From: Arthrobacter sp. H-02-3
Lineage (GTDB): Bacteria > Actinomycetota > Actinomycetes > Actinomycetales > Micrococcaceae
Direction: 5' to 3'
DNA length: 64,000 bases
NCBI RefSeq assembly: GCF_003097355.1
Contig: NZ_PYUI01000003.1
Location: forward strand, 280,339-344,338
Under the pieces are notes generated by a model. It did not search any database, was not told where the DNA came from, and saw nothing but the letters and a program-made list of their open reading frames with translations. Each line of letters begins with the position of its first letter. Within the stretch, counting starts at the first letter, position 1. The translations under genes were made by a program, and so were the position numbers. Below, in pieces: positions 50,408 through 59,182 of this stretch.

Positions 50408-50872
50408 TCAGTACTCGCCCTTGATCACGAAGAACGAGCCGCGGATAACGCCTGCCAGCTTCGACTTCTGGCGAGCGAACTTGAAGCGTGTCGCCAGTTC
50501 CTCCGGAATCTCCATGCCTTCGGCAAGCTTGAATCCGACCGCTCGCTTCCCGCCGTCCTCGATGCTGTACATGACGTTGATGGACAGCCCCGACTCGTAG
50601 AACACGTAAGCCATCCGCAAACCGTCCACTTCGAAGGCGGCCGCTTCGAGCGGGCGTGAGCCGATGACGATGTCGCGCTCCTCCTTGAGGATGCGGCTCA
50701 CCCGTTCGACCACCTCCGGAAGCTCGCTCGCAGGGCTAACAGTGAAGACGTGATCGTACTTGTTCCGGTAGTAGCGGCCCTCGTTGCCGCGCAACCCGGC
50801 GAGCGCCTCGGCAACGGGAGACGATTCCAGGCCGACAGTGGAAACGTTCTCAAAGTCAACGATGTACGGCAT
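50408..50872 (-). CDS. Conserved-looking protein of unknown function
   Basis: The 154-residue protein starts MPYIVDFENVSTVGLESSPV and has an alternating helix/strand pattern with charged surface (YYRNKYDHVFTVSPASELPE, RMAYVFYESGLSINVMYSIE). I recognise no family. AGGAGG a few nt before the ATG and the regular secondary-structure pattern support a real soluble protein. It stands alone between two plus-strand genes. Confidence 0.65.
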   Translation of the reverse strand: MPYIVDFENVSTVGLESSPVAEALAGLRGNEGRYYRNKYDHVFTVSPASELPEVVERVSRILKEERDIVIGSRPLEAAAFEVDGLRMAYVFYESGLSINVMYSIEDGGKRAVGFKLAEGMEIPEELATRFKFARQKSKLAGVIRGSFFVIKGEY

Positions 50873-51009
50873 TCAGCCTCCTGGTCAGATGTGTTGGGAC
50901 CAACCATAACGTGACGACGTCCTGCGCGGGCGTCCGAAACGTCGATCCCTTGCGGCGCCCGGCCGCATTTGTACACTGAGCAGGGATTCACCTATTCGGT
51001 TGGCAGGGG

Positions 51010-51807
51010 ATGGGAATGAAAATGGCCACTTTTCGGGAACTCCACCACACGACGGCGCCGCTCCTGCTGCCCAATGCGTGGGACGTCGGATCAGCCCTGG
51101 CATTTGCGACAGCGGGATTCCCCGCCGTCGGCACCACCAGTTTTGGCATTGCGGCAAGTGCCGGCCTGCCGGACGGAGGCCGGTCCAGCAAAGCGGTAAC
51201 CACCGCACTGGTGGCGCAGCTGTGCCGCCTGCCTGTACACGTCACGGCGGACATCGAGGACGGCTACTCCGATGACCCCGCCGAGGTTGCGGAACTTGTG
51301 GCCCAACTGGCTACCCTTGGCGTGGCCGGGGTCAACCTGGAGGACAGCACTGCCGGGCATCTGGTCGATCCAGCAGCCTTTGCCAACAAGGTTGCCGCCG
51401 TCAAGCGGCGCAGTCCGGCTGTGTTCGTCAACGCGCGGGTGGACAACATATGGTTCGGCGAACAGGCCACTGTGGATGCCGTCCTGCTCCGGGCGGGTGT
51501 CTACGCCGACGCCGGGGCGGACGGGATCTTTGTCCCCGGACTTGCGGTGCCGGAGGACATCCAGATCGTCACCGCCGGCATCGGGCTGCCGGTCAACGTG
51601 CTGGCCCATCCCTCGCTGACTGTTGCCGAGCTGGGTGATCTGGGGGTTCGGCGGGTGAGTTCCGGCTCCCTCCCGTACCGCGCGGCAGTTGACGCGGCGG
51701 TGAACGTAGTCAGCGCCCTGCGCGACGGCAAGCAGGCGCCTGCCGCCACTCCGTACTGGGAGATGCAATCGCGTCTCGTGTCCTTCAGCCAGCGCCTCAC
51801 GGGCTGA
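51010..51807 (+). CDS. Isocitrate lyase/PEP mutase-family protein
   Basis: The 265-residue TIM barrel has LLLPNAWDVGSALAFATAGF at the N-terminus, TADIEDGYSDDP (metal and substrate loop), GVNLEDST and FVNARVDN, the standard features of phosphonopyruvate-hydrolase/oxaloacetate-decarboxylase-like members. The KKCGH-type cysteine loop of true isocitrate lyases is not present. It probably cleaves or rearranges a C-C or C-P bond in a 2-oxo acid, with the substrate unknown. Starts at 51010 or 51016 are equally plausible. Confidence 0.85.
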   Translation: MGMKMATFRELHHTTAPLLLPNAWDVGSALAFATAGFPAVGTTSFGIAASAGLPDGGRSSKAVTTALVAQLCRLPVHVTADIEDGYSDDPAEVAELVAQLATLGVAGVNLEDSTAGHLVDPAAFANKVAAVKRRSPAVFVNARVDNIWFGEQATVDAVLLRAGVYADAGADGIFVPGLAVPEDIQIVTAGIGLPVNVLAHPSLTVAELGDLGVRRVSSGSLPYRAAVDAAVNVVSALRDGKQAPAATPYWEMQSRLVSFSQRLTG

Positions 51808-52017
51808 CCGCCGTCACCGGGCACCGGCCACCCACCTCGCCGCAGCCCGAACCCGCACCGGAGGTCATCACGGACCGGCGTAGAACGTCCGACGGCCAGG
51901 GTAGGCACATTTTGCACACGCCCGTAGTGCCACCGCGGCCAGGGTCGAGCTTCGGCACAGGCGCCGTCCAACTACCGCGCTCGATGTTGGGGCAATCCGG
52001 CTTCTCGCACTGCTGGT

Positions 52018-52051
52018 TATCGCGTATATCGGAATGTATCGTTGAGTATCG
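52018..52051. promoter_or_regulatory. Four TATCG direct repeats with ~10-bp period
   Basis: TATCG occurs at 52018, 52027, 52037 and 52047, on one face of the helix, just before the SD of the PadR gene. The last two copies form GTATCGTT-GA-GTATCGTT. This is a candidate autoregulatory PadR site. Confidence 0.5.
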
Positions 52052-52076
52052 TTCGGGATTCATTAAGGAGAGCAGC

Positions 52077-52619
52077 ATGCGTAATTCATACTCGGCTGGC
52101 GGCTTTGGCGGTCCCAACATCGACGGCATGTGGCAGGCCGTAGAAGAGCTGCGTTCAAGATTTGAGAAGCGCGCGGGCACCCGCGCGGGGCGAGGCGAGG
52201 TGCGGTCCGCGGTGCTGGCCCTGCTCGCGGAGCGGCCGATGCACGGCTATCAGATCATCCGCGAAATTGAGGAGCGGAGCAATGGCAGCTGGAAGCCGAG
52301 CGCCGGCTCCGTCTACCCCACGCTGCAACTGCTGGCCGATGAGGGGTTGATCCGTGCCGAAGAGTCCAACGGTCGCAAGATTTACTCGTTGACGGAAGCA
52401 GGCCGGGAGGATGTAGCCCATGCCGATGCGTCAGCACCATGGGAGTCAACGGGCCCGGCATCCGGCACCGGATTCGCGGCACTGCCGAAGGCCGGCGTCG
52501 AGCTCGCCCAGGCCGCGTCCCAGGTGGGTCGCACCGGCTCGCCGGAGCAGGTGCAGCAGGCCGTGGCGGTGCTGCACGAGGCACGTCGTCGCCTGTATTC
52601 GATCCTCGCCCAGGACTGA
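52077..52619 (+). CDS. PadR-family transcriptional regulator
   Basis: The 180-residue protein has the PadR winged helix (SAVLALLAERPMHGYQIIRE, GSVYPTLQLLADEGLI and the wing GRKIYSLTEAG). A 40-residue Gly-rich N-terminus precedes it and a C-terminal helix (VLHEARRRLYSILAQD) supports dimerisation. ATG 52077 has AAGGAG at proper spacing. The kinase-like gene starts 6 nt after its stop, so the two form an operon, probably autoregulated through the upstream TATCG repeats. Confidence 0.88.
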   Translation: MRNSYSAGGFGGPNIDGMWQAVEELRSRFEKRAGTRAGRGEVRSAVLALLAERPMHGYQIIREIEERSNGSWKPSAGSVYPTLQLLADEGLIRAEESNGRKIYSLTEAGREDVAHADASAPWESTGPASGTGFAALPKAGVELAQAASQVGRTGSPEQVQQAVAVLHEARRRLYSILAQD

Positions 52620-52624
52620 CGGGG

Positions 52625-54337
52625 GTGACGTCGGTTCGTCGGGAACGAGCAGATCCGGTCCCCGGCGCCGGAGACACCCGTGCCCGTTACCGTCGCATCC
52701 TGCGCTTCGCAGCGTGGCATCTCGCCCTGACCTGGTGGTTTGAGCTGTTCCTCCCCCGCATCGGGCTAGGCAGAGTTGCCGAACGCACCCGGGCAAAGCG
52801 GATGCGGAGTTTCGCGCAGCACTTCCACGTGCTCGCGGTAAATCTGGGCGGCCTGATGATCAAGGTCGGTCAGTTCCTGTCGTCCAGGCTCGACGTACTT
52901 CCGCCCGAGATCACCAAGGAGCTTGAGGGACTGCAGGACGAGGTGCCCCCTGTTCCGTTCCCCGCAATCCGTGCACTTGCCGAGGCCGAGCTGGGTGTGG
53001 CCCTGAACCAGGTTTTCGCCTCGGTCGAGGAGACCCCAATCGCCGCCGCATCGCTCGGGCAGGCGCACCTGGCACGGCTCCTTCCCGCCAATGCCGCCGA
53101 CGCGGGGCTCGACAGGGTGGTGTTGAAGGTGCAGCGCCCGGGCATCGACGCGATTGTCGACGTCGACCTGGCCGCACTGCGCAAAGTGGGCGGCTGGCTC
53201 AGCCACGTGCGACTGGTGTCCGATCGGGCGGACATGGCCGCCCTGGTCGAGGAGTTTGCGCAAACCAGTCTTGAGGAGATCGACTACCTGCATGAGGCAG
53301 CGAATGCAGAGCGCTTCGCGGCTGATTTCGCCGACGACGACCGGGTGGATGTACCCGACGTGGCATGGGAGTGGAGCACCCGCCGCGTGCTCATCCTCGA
53401 AGATGTCACGGCGATCAAGATCACGGACTCGGAGGCGCTTCTGGCGGCGGGCATCGATCCGGCGCAGGTTGCCCCGGTCTTCGCGTCGGTCATGTTCGAC
53501 CAGATGTTCACCAACGGCTTCTTCCATGCAGATCCGCACCCCGGAAACATCTTTGTCACTCCGGTTACCGGTTCATCCGCAGGGCGCCCATGGAAGCTGA
53601 CGTTCATCGACTTCGGCATGATGGGCGAGGTTCCACCCAGCACTCGCAGCGGCCTGCGGAAACTTCTGATCGCGGCCGCCTCGCGTGACGGCAAGGGCCT
53701 GGTGAGCGCGATCAGCGACGTGGGTGTGCTGGTGCCATCGGCCGACAAAGCCGAGCTTGAGCGGGCGATGACGCACCTGTTCGCCCGGTTTGGTGGGATG
53801 GGCTTCGCCGAACTTCGCGAGGTGGACCAGCGGGAGTTCCTTGATTTTGCGGTGGAGTTCGGCGACCTGGTTCGCTCGCTGCCGTTCCAGTTGCCGGAGA
53901 ATTTCCTGCTCATCATCCGGGCGATGTCACTGACCTCGGGTGTGTGCAGCTCGCTGGACGCCCGGTTCAATCTGTGGGACGCGGTCGAACCCTATGCGGC
54001 GCAGTTGCTGCGCGACGAGCGTGGCAATATCGTGCAGGACGTGGCTCAGCAGGCGCTCGAGGCCGCCGGGGTCGCGCTGCGTCTGCCGAAACGCCTGGAT
54101 GGGCTTGTCAGCCGCATTGAGGACGGTGCACTATCCGTGGCTAATCCGCGTCTTGAACGGCAGATGGCACGGCTGGACCGCACGGCGCAGCGAGCGGCAT
54201 CGGCGCTGGTATTCGGCGCCCTGCTTATCGCAGGTTCCGTGGTCCGGGCGGACGACACGGTGCTCGGCAGCGTGCTAATGATCGTGTCAGTGGTTCCGCT
54301 GCTGCACGGGCTGTGGCTAGGGCGCCGCGGCCTCTGA
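52625..54337 (+). CDS. ABC1/UbiB-family kinase-like membrane protein
   Basis: The protein of about 570 residues has the ABC1 signature KxGQ loop (MIKVGQFLSSRLDVLPPE), the Ala-rich nucleotide loop AAASLGQAH, VLKVQRPG, the catalytic-loop FFHADPHPGNIF and the metal motif FIDFGMMGE. Two hydrophobic helices at the C-terminus anchor it in the membrane. UbiB-type proteins are ATPases linked to quinone or isoprenoid lipid handling; a role here is unknown. The GTG start at 52625 follows the PadR stop by 5 nt. Confidence 0.88.
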   Translation: MTSVRRERADPVPGAGDTRARYRRILRFAAWHLALTWWFELFLPRIGLGRVAERTRAKRMRSFAQHFHVLAVNLGGLMIKVGQFLSSRLDVLPPEITKELEGLQDEVPPVPFPAIRALAEAELGVALNQVFASVEETPIAAASLGQAHLARLLPANAADAGLDRVVLKVQRPGIDAIVDVDLAALRKVGGWLSHVRLVSDRADMAALVEEFAQTSLEEIDYLHEAANAERFAADFADDDRVDVPDVAWEWSTRRVLILEDVTAIKITDSEALLAAGIDPAQVAPVFASVMFDQMFTNGFFHADPHPGNIFVTPVTGSSAGRPWKLTFIDFGMMGEVPPSTRSGLRKLLIAAASRDGKGLVSAISDVGVLVPSADKAELERAMTHLFARFGGMGFAELREVDQREFLDFAVEFGDLVRSLPFQLPENFLLIIRAMSLTSGVCSSLDARFNLWDAVEPYAAQLLRDERGNIVQDVAQQALEAAGVALRLPKRLDGLVSRIEDGALSVANPRLERQMARLDRTAQRAASALVFGALLIAGSVVRADDTVLGSVLMIVSVVPLLHGLWLGRRGL

Positions 54338-54451
54338 GTGAAGTGGCGAGCCGGGACCGGGCAATTCGTCGTCAGCCACCGGCGGTTCCCGGTCCTCATC
54401 AATCCCTGTAGGTGCCATGACGCAGCTCGGAGCAGGTGGGAGGATGGGCGC

Positions 54452-55036
54452 ATGGAACTGCACATCACTGGCGACCCCGCCGCCGACCAGCTGCTCAGCA
54501 ATGACCCGTTCGCACTCCTCATCGGCATGCTGCTTGACCAGCAGGTGACCATGGAGTCTGCGTTTGCCGGACCCGAAAAGATCCGGACGCGCATCGGGTC
54601 CATGGCCCCGGCCGCAATCGCCGAATATGACCCCGCAGGCTTCGTTGAGATCTTCAAGGAGCGTCCGTCCATCCACCGCTTCCCTAGCTCCATGGCCAGC
54701 CGCGTTCAGGACCTCGCCGCGACCGTGCAGCACGATTGGAATGGGGACGCAACTGCCATCTGGAACCAGGACAGCCCTGATGGCCAGGAAGTGCTTCGCA
54801 GGTTGAAGGGATTGCCCGGCTTCGGAGAGCAAAAGGCAAAGATCTTCCTCGCACTACTCGGCAAGCAGTGCGGACTCCAGGCACAAGGCTGGCGTGAGGC
54901 TGCGGACCCCTATGGCCAGGAGAGCGCATATCTTTCTGTCGCAGACATCGTGGACCCCGAGTCGCTGATAAGAGTGCGCGCCAGCAAGCAGGCTGCCAAG
55001 GCCGCTATTAAAGCCGGGAAGGCATCCGAGCGCTGA
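54452..55036 (+). CDS. HhH-GPD-type base-excision DNA repair protein
   Basis: The 194-residue protein has a FALLIGMLLDQQVTMESAF helix and a helix-hairpin-helix LRRLKGLPGFGEQKAKIFLA, typical of the actinobacterial HhH-GPD family of short base-excision proteins. The usual catalytic Asp of large glycosylases is not obvious, so enzymatic activity is uncertain. ATG 54452 is preceded by GGGAGG. The gene stands alone. Confidence 0.82.
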   Translation: MELHITGDPAADQLLSNDPFALLIGMLLDQQVTMESAFAGPEKIRTRIGSMAPAAIAEYDPAGFVEIFKERPSIHRFPSSMASRVQDLAATVQHDWNGDATAIWNQDSPDGQEVLRRLKGLPGFGEQKAKIFLALLGKQCGLQAQGWREAADPYGQESAYLSVADIVDPESLIRVRASKQAAKAAIKAGKASER

Positions 55037-55118
55037 TCAGCCTCCGCCTCCGCTGACCCGAAGGTCGCGCCGCCCGCACGCGATCGGCCGGGACGTCAGG
55101 CGTGCTAGTAGACTCAGA

Positions 55119-55190
55119 CCGGCTCTCCAGTTCCCCCCAGCTTGGAGAGCCGGGAGCCTCCGCGCTTGAGTCCTGGATTCGCGCGGAGGC
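55119..55190. other. Two adjacent hairpins in the 3' intergenic region
   Basis: CCGGCTCTCCA (55119-55129) pairs with 55143-55153, and GCCTCCGCGC (55156-55165) pairs with 55181-55190, both perfectly. They separate the convergent HhH and decarboxylase genes. Neither has a T run, so they could be a tandem terminator or part of a small structured RNA. The remainder of 55037-55333 shows no convincing gene. Confidence 0.45.
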
Positions 55191-55333
55191 TTCCTCATAC
55201 GTCCGGCAACACCGCGCCGCAGCCAAGAGGGACTTCGTCGATCAGGCCGTGCCGCATGAAGGTGGAAGCCAAAGTAACGCCGCTGAGGACCTCTCCCCGC
55301 CGGTCAGGCCCGGGGTGTCACCGTTGCCTTGGG

Positions 55334-56713
55334 TTAATGACCGGGTCCGATGATGATCTTGTTTCGTTCGGATTCGTGCGCGCCGCCCTTCTTCGCCAGC
55401 GTGGAGCACGCCTCTTCGATGTCGCGGGCGAGCGTGTCGACGTGCTCGCGGCTCAACGTTTCCTTGACCAGGGCGCGCATGATCGTCACGTCTTGGGCGT
55501 TCGGCGGCAGTGTGTAGGCCGGCACCATCCAGCCGCGCTCGGCCGAGAGTTGCCAGGCAATGTCGAACTCGTCGTACCCGGGGTCGGAGGCGAGCCGGAA
55601 CGCCACCAGGGGAAGTTGCTCCTCGGCGGCGCCGATGATCTCGAAGCGGCCCATGGCGTCCAGCTTCTCAGCTAGGACGCGGGCGTTAGTCTGCATGTTC
55701 TGCATGATGTACGTGTAACCGGCGCGGCCATAGCGCACGAAGTTGTAGTACTGGGCGAGAACCATCGACGAGCCGGTGGAGAAGTTCAAGGTGAAGGTCG
55801 AGTCGGTCTTGCCGAGGTAGTTCTCCTCGAAGACGAGATCCTTGGCGAGGTCCGCTTTCTCCCGGAAGATCAGCCAGCCGATGCCGGGATAGACCAGGCC
55901 GAACTTGTGCCCGGAGACATTGATCGAGCGGACCTGCTCGAGCCGGAAGTCCCACTCCGAGTCGGGGTAGAGGAAGGGCCAGACGAACCCCCCGCTGGCC
56001 GCGTCCACGTGCAACGGCACATCAAGGCCGCGCTCATTCTTGATCTGCACCAGCAGGTCGTTGATGCCGACGATGTCGTCTTTGTGACCGGTGAACGTCG
56101 TCCCCAGCACGGCTGCGACGCCGATGGTGTTCTCATCGACATGGGCCTGCACATCGTCGGGGCCGATCGTGTATTTCCCCGGCTGCAGTGGCACGATCCG
56201 CGGCTCAACGTCGAAGTAGCGGCAGAACTTCTCCCACACGACGTGCACGTCGCCGCCGAACACCAGGTTCGGGCTCGACGTCGACGCGCCGGCGGCCTCG
56301 CGGCGCTTGCGCCAGTTCCACTTCAGGGACAGACCGCCGAGCATGATCGCCTCGGACGATCCCTGGGTTCGGGCTCCCGTCGTCTCGCCGGGTGCGTGGA
56401 AGAGGTCTGCGAGCATCCGGATACAGCGTTGCTCGATCTCGGCCGTGCGGGGGTACTCGGCGTGGTCGATGAAATTGCGGTGCAGGTTCGCTGCAATGAT
56501 CTCCTGGGCCTGTGGCTCCATCCATGTCGTCACGAAGGTCGCCAGATTCCGGGCGGGATCACCCTCCAGCGCCAAGTCCTCCGACACCAACCGCAAAGCG
56601 TCCTGAGCAGGAATGCCGGTCTCCGGGAACTCCCGGCTCGGAACCTCCTGGGTGATAAATCGGTTGCCGAACAGCGCCACGTCGGCATCCGCCGGCTGGG
56701 AATTTACTGACAT
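55334..56713 (-). CDS. Glutamate decarboxylase
   Basis: The 459-residue PLP enzyme begins with a GadB-like N-terminus and has TQGSSEAIMLGGLSLKWNWR, the substrate loop HVDAASGGFVWPF, and the cofactor lysine in NVSGHKFGLVYPG. It converts glutamate to GABA and CO2, consuming a proton. It is transcribed with a YrhK-like membrane protein and a ClC antiporter, which suggests acid resistance. No glutamate/GABA antiporter lies in this window. Confidence 0.93.
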   Translation of the reverse strand: MSVNSQPADADVALFGNRFITQEVPSREFPETGIPAQDALRLVSEDLALEGDPARNLATFVTTWMEPQAQEIIAANLHRNFIDHAEYPRTAEIEQRCIRMLADLFHAPGETTGARTQGSSEAIMLGGLSLKWNWRKRREAAGASTSSPNLVFGGDVHVVWEKFCRYFDVEPRIVPLQPGKYTIGPDDVQAHVDENTIGVAAVLGTTFTGHKDDIVGINDLLVQIKNERGLDVPLHVDAASGGFVWPFLYPDSEWDFRLEQVRSINVSGHKFGLVYPGIGWLIFREKADLAKDLVFEENYLGKTDSTFTLNFSTGSSMVLAQYYNFVRYGRAGYTYIMQNMQTNARVLAEKLDAMGRFEIIGAAEEQLPLVAFRLASDPGYDEFDIAWQLSAERGWMVPAYTLPPNAQDVTIMRALVKETLSREHVDTLARDIEEACSTLAKKGGAHESERNKIIIGPGH

Positions 56714-56744
56714 CACTTCTCCTTCAGAAACTGTTGAAAGGGGG

Positions 56745-57446
56745 CTACGGATGAGTTCCCCGGTCCGTTTGAACCGCGACGTCGGTGGATTCCGGACCCA
56801 GCATGAGAATCGCACCGGTGAGGAAGCACAGGGCTCCCACGAGTGTGCCGAGATTGGACAGTTCGGCGTTCCAGACGTCGCCGCTCGACGGTATGACGAA
56901 GGCCGCGACCGCCGAGATGCCGAACGCAACCGAACCGGCCACGTTGATGACGGCGATCTTCCATGTCCGGGGCCTGGGCCGGCCGGCAACGACGCCGCGA
57001 CCGGCATCCAGCAATGCCACACCGCTTGCAACGAGGAAGGCGACTGATCCCAGAGCGTCGGGTCGCCACACCCGCTGCTCGGCCAGCGCCGCGCTGAGAT
57101 TGTCCCGCACTGCGTTTCCCGTACTCCAGTTGAACCACAGTGTGCCGGCAAGTTGAACCGCGGCAGCGAGCCAGACGAGATTCCGCGGCGCCCAGACCCA
57201 AGGCGAGTGGCGCGCAGTGGCACGCACGGCCGGAAGCGCGTCAGCGGCTTCGCGGTACTGCAGGAATGCCGCAGAGGTGAAGAACAGCGAACCGACGAAG
57301 AATGTGGCGGCACACCAGCGCAATCCCACGGCCTCGGAGTATGACGGCACCGCTCCCAAAGCGAACAGACTCGAGCCAATGATGAATAACCATGCGATCC
57401 ACCGGTCCCGTATGGTCGAACGGCGCGCGCTCGAGATCTCAGTCAT
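56745..57446 (-). CDS. YrhK-domain-type membrane protein
   Basis: The 233-residue protein has about six membrane helices; the first half (RWIAWLFIIGSSLFALGAVP, LRWCAATFFVGSLFFTSAAF) matches the YrhK-like pattern, and a second pair of helices repeats it. Function is unknown. Its ATG overlaps the end of the ClC gene by 4 nt and the decarboxylase starts 31 nt downstream, so the three genes form one operon. Confidence 0.75.
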   Translation of the reverse strand: MTEISSARRSTIRDRWIAWLFIIGSSLFALGAVPSYSEAVGLRWCAATFFVGSLFFTSAAFLQYREAADALPAVRATARHSPWVWAPRNLVWLAAAVQLAGTLWFNWSTGNAVRDNLSAALAEQRVWRPDALGSVAFLVASGVALLDAGRGVVAGRPRPRTWKIAVINVAGSVAFGISAVAAFVIPSSGDVWNAELSNLGTLVGALCFLTGAILMLGPESTDVAVQTDRGTHP

Positions 57447-58819
57447 GGCCGGCCCTCAGGAGCCCGATCTTGGACGCTGCCTGGATCGTCAGGCGCCGCG
57501 GGCGCCCTGGGGCCCGGGACCGGGACCGGGAGCACATTGATGATCACGAAGGACACCGCCACAGCCACCACCACCTGGGGTGTTACGGCCACACCGTCCA
57601 CTCCCAGCAGCAGCGTGGCCAGCAGCGTCGACGTCAACGGCAGTCGCAGCATAGCTGCGCACATGGCTCCTATGCCCATGCCGATCGCTGCCGCGAGATT
57701 CATTCCGGGCAACCCATTCGCAGCAATACCGAGCGCCGCACCGATGAACATCGACGGGAACACCGGCCCACCACGAAATGCGCTCAGCGAGAGCCCATAG
57801 ACCAGGGTCTTACAGGAGATCAGCAGGACCAGCACAGCAAGCGGGTAGTCTGCGGCGTCTGCGACCAGCTCCGGAAGTGCGTCCTGCCCCGAGAACAACA
57901 CCTGCGTGAAGCTGTGCGCGGAGATCAGCTGGTACGCCATCGCGGTAAGACCGACCAGCAAGCCCAGCGCAGACGTCACCAACACCCGGTTCAGATGCAC
58001 GACCGGACGAAGCGACAACGCGACCCAGCGGATCAACCATCCCAACAGCGCGCCGGCCGCGCCCATGATCACCGCCCAGCCCATCGTCGCCAACGTCGGC
58101 GGCACCGCAGGCGGCACCGCGGGCAGCGCCAGCGAGAAGCTGCCCAACCCGGTCCACCCGTCCAAGCCGACGAACACCAGCGCCCCCACACCAGATGCGA
58201 TCAGCCCGGGCAGGGCCACCAGACTCAGCGTCATTCCCCCGATCCCGGCAGCCTCCATGATCAGGAATGCACCGAGCACGGGCGAGCCGAGCAGGGTACT
58301 GATCGCTGCGAAGCTGCCAGCCGACGCCATGATCGTCAGGGCCATCGGCGGAGCGTCCTTCTTCACGAGGTGCACCGCCAACGCCCCGAGGCCGCCACCG
58401 ATCGCGATCAGCGGCCCCTCGGGCCCGAGCACGGCACCCAGGCTGAGCGTAGTCAGTGCCGCGAGAACGATGCCCACGAGTTCCCGACTGCTGGGCGGAC
58501 CGCCGCCTGTCTTGAATCCGAACGCGGGTGAGTGGCCCCCTGTTCCGGGCAGATACCGGATGGTCAACGCCGTCAACAGCCCACACAGCACCAACCACGG
58601 AACCGGCCACCACGCAGGAGCAGAACCCCCGAGGACTTGACTCGGCAGCCCGACGAAGACGAACCGCTGGACCGCCGCGACCAGAGCGAGAAAACCGTAG
58701 GCAATGACCGAGATGGGAACGCCCAAGACCGCTGCCAGCACGAGCGCAGCGATGTATGGCCTGGAACGAATCACGACGGTCGGATCGATACTGGGCGGCG
58801 ACGCCGCAGGCTCGCTCAT
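57443..58819 (-). CDS. ClC-family chloride channel/antiporter
   Basis: The protein of about 458 residues has the ClC signatures GTGGHSPA (in place of GSGIP), GPEGPLIAIGGGLG and FRGGPVFPSMFIGAALG. The glutamate of GPEGP is the gating glutamate. In E. coli, ClC-type H+/Cl- antiporters support extreme acid resistance alongside glutamate decarboxylase, which fits the neighbouring genes. ATG 58819 is preferred because a perfect palindrome (58847-58866) lies just upstream, which a start at 58870 would place inside the gene. Confidence 0.88.
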   Translation of the reverse strand: MSEPAASPPSIDPTVVIRSRPYIAALVLAAVLGVPISVIAYGFLALVAAVQRFVFVGLPSQVLGGSAPAWWPVPWLVLCGLLTALTIRYLPGTGGHSPAFGFKTGGGPPSSRELVGIVLAALTTLSLGAVLGPEGPLIAIGGGLGALAVHLVKKDAPPMALTIMASAGSFAAISTLLGSPVLGAFLIMEAAGIGGMTLSLVALPGLIASGVGALVFVGLDGWTGLGSFSLALPAVPPAVPPTLATMGWAVIMGAAGALLGWLIRWVALSLRPVVHLNRVLVTSALGLLVGLTAMAYQLISAHSFTQVLFSGQDALPELVADAADYPLAVLVLLISCKTLVYGLSLSAFRGGPVFPSMFIGAALGIAANGLPGMNLAAAIGMGIGAMCAAMLRLPLTSTLLATLLLGVDGVAVTPQVVVAVAVSFVIINVLPVPVPGPRAPAAPDDPGSVQDRAPEGRP

Positions 58820-58846
58820 TCCGGGCAACCCGGTGCGACTGTGACG

Positions 58847-58866
58847 ATTCGGGTCAACCCGAATCT
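58847..58866. promoter_or_regulatory. 20-bp perfect palindrome before the ClC operon
   Basis: GATTCGGGT-CA-ACCCGAATC is perfectly palindromic (9+2+9). It lies 27 nt before the preferred ClC start and is followed upstream by a further short hairpin (58875-58889). It is a candidate operator of the acid-resistance-like operon. The rest of the gap to 59182 shows no gene. Confidence 0.55.
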
Positions 58867-59182
58867 CCATCGTCCGTCCGAAAGACGGCCCCCAGCAAAC
58901 GGAGGCGCCGATAGGACCTGGAGAACGGGTGCGGTGCGCCCGTGGTACCAGTTGAGCATCCCTGCTCCTTCCGCTGGCCCTCCGCTCGACGGCGGGAGCG
59001 TTCAGTGAGGTCGCACAAGCGATAGAGGCTGGTCAATCACGTGTTCTTCACGCTAACGCTTCCGGTGGGGGCAGTCGTCACCCAACGCGGGTGAAAGAGA
59101 ACGGGTCATCCACCAATGGATACTCCGGGAGCCGGTTTTCCTGCTTGCCCGGACCCGGGAACGCCGTTCGCGCCCCTGGCTC

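Noticed and set aside
55102..55353. An 83-residue frame over the tandem hairpins
   Set aside because: Coding sequence overlapping two perfect hairpins, with no SD and no similarity, is more likely structural DNA/RNA than a gene.
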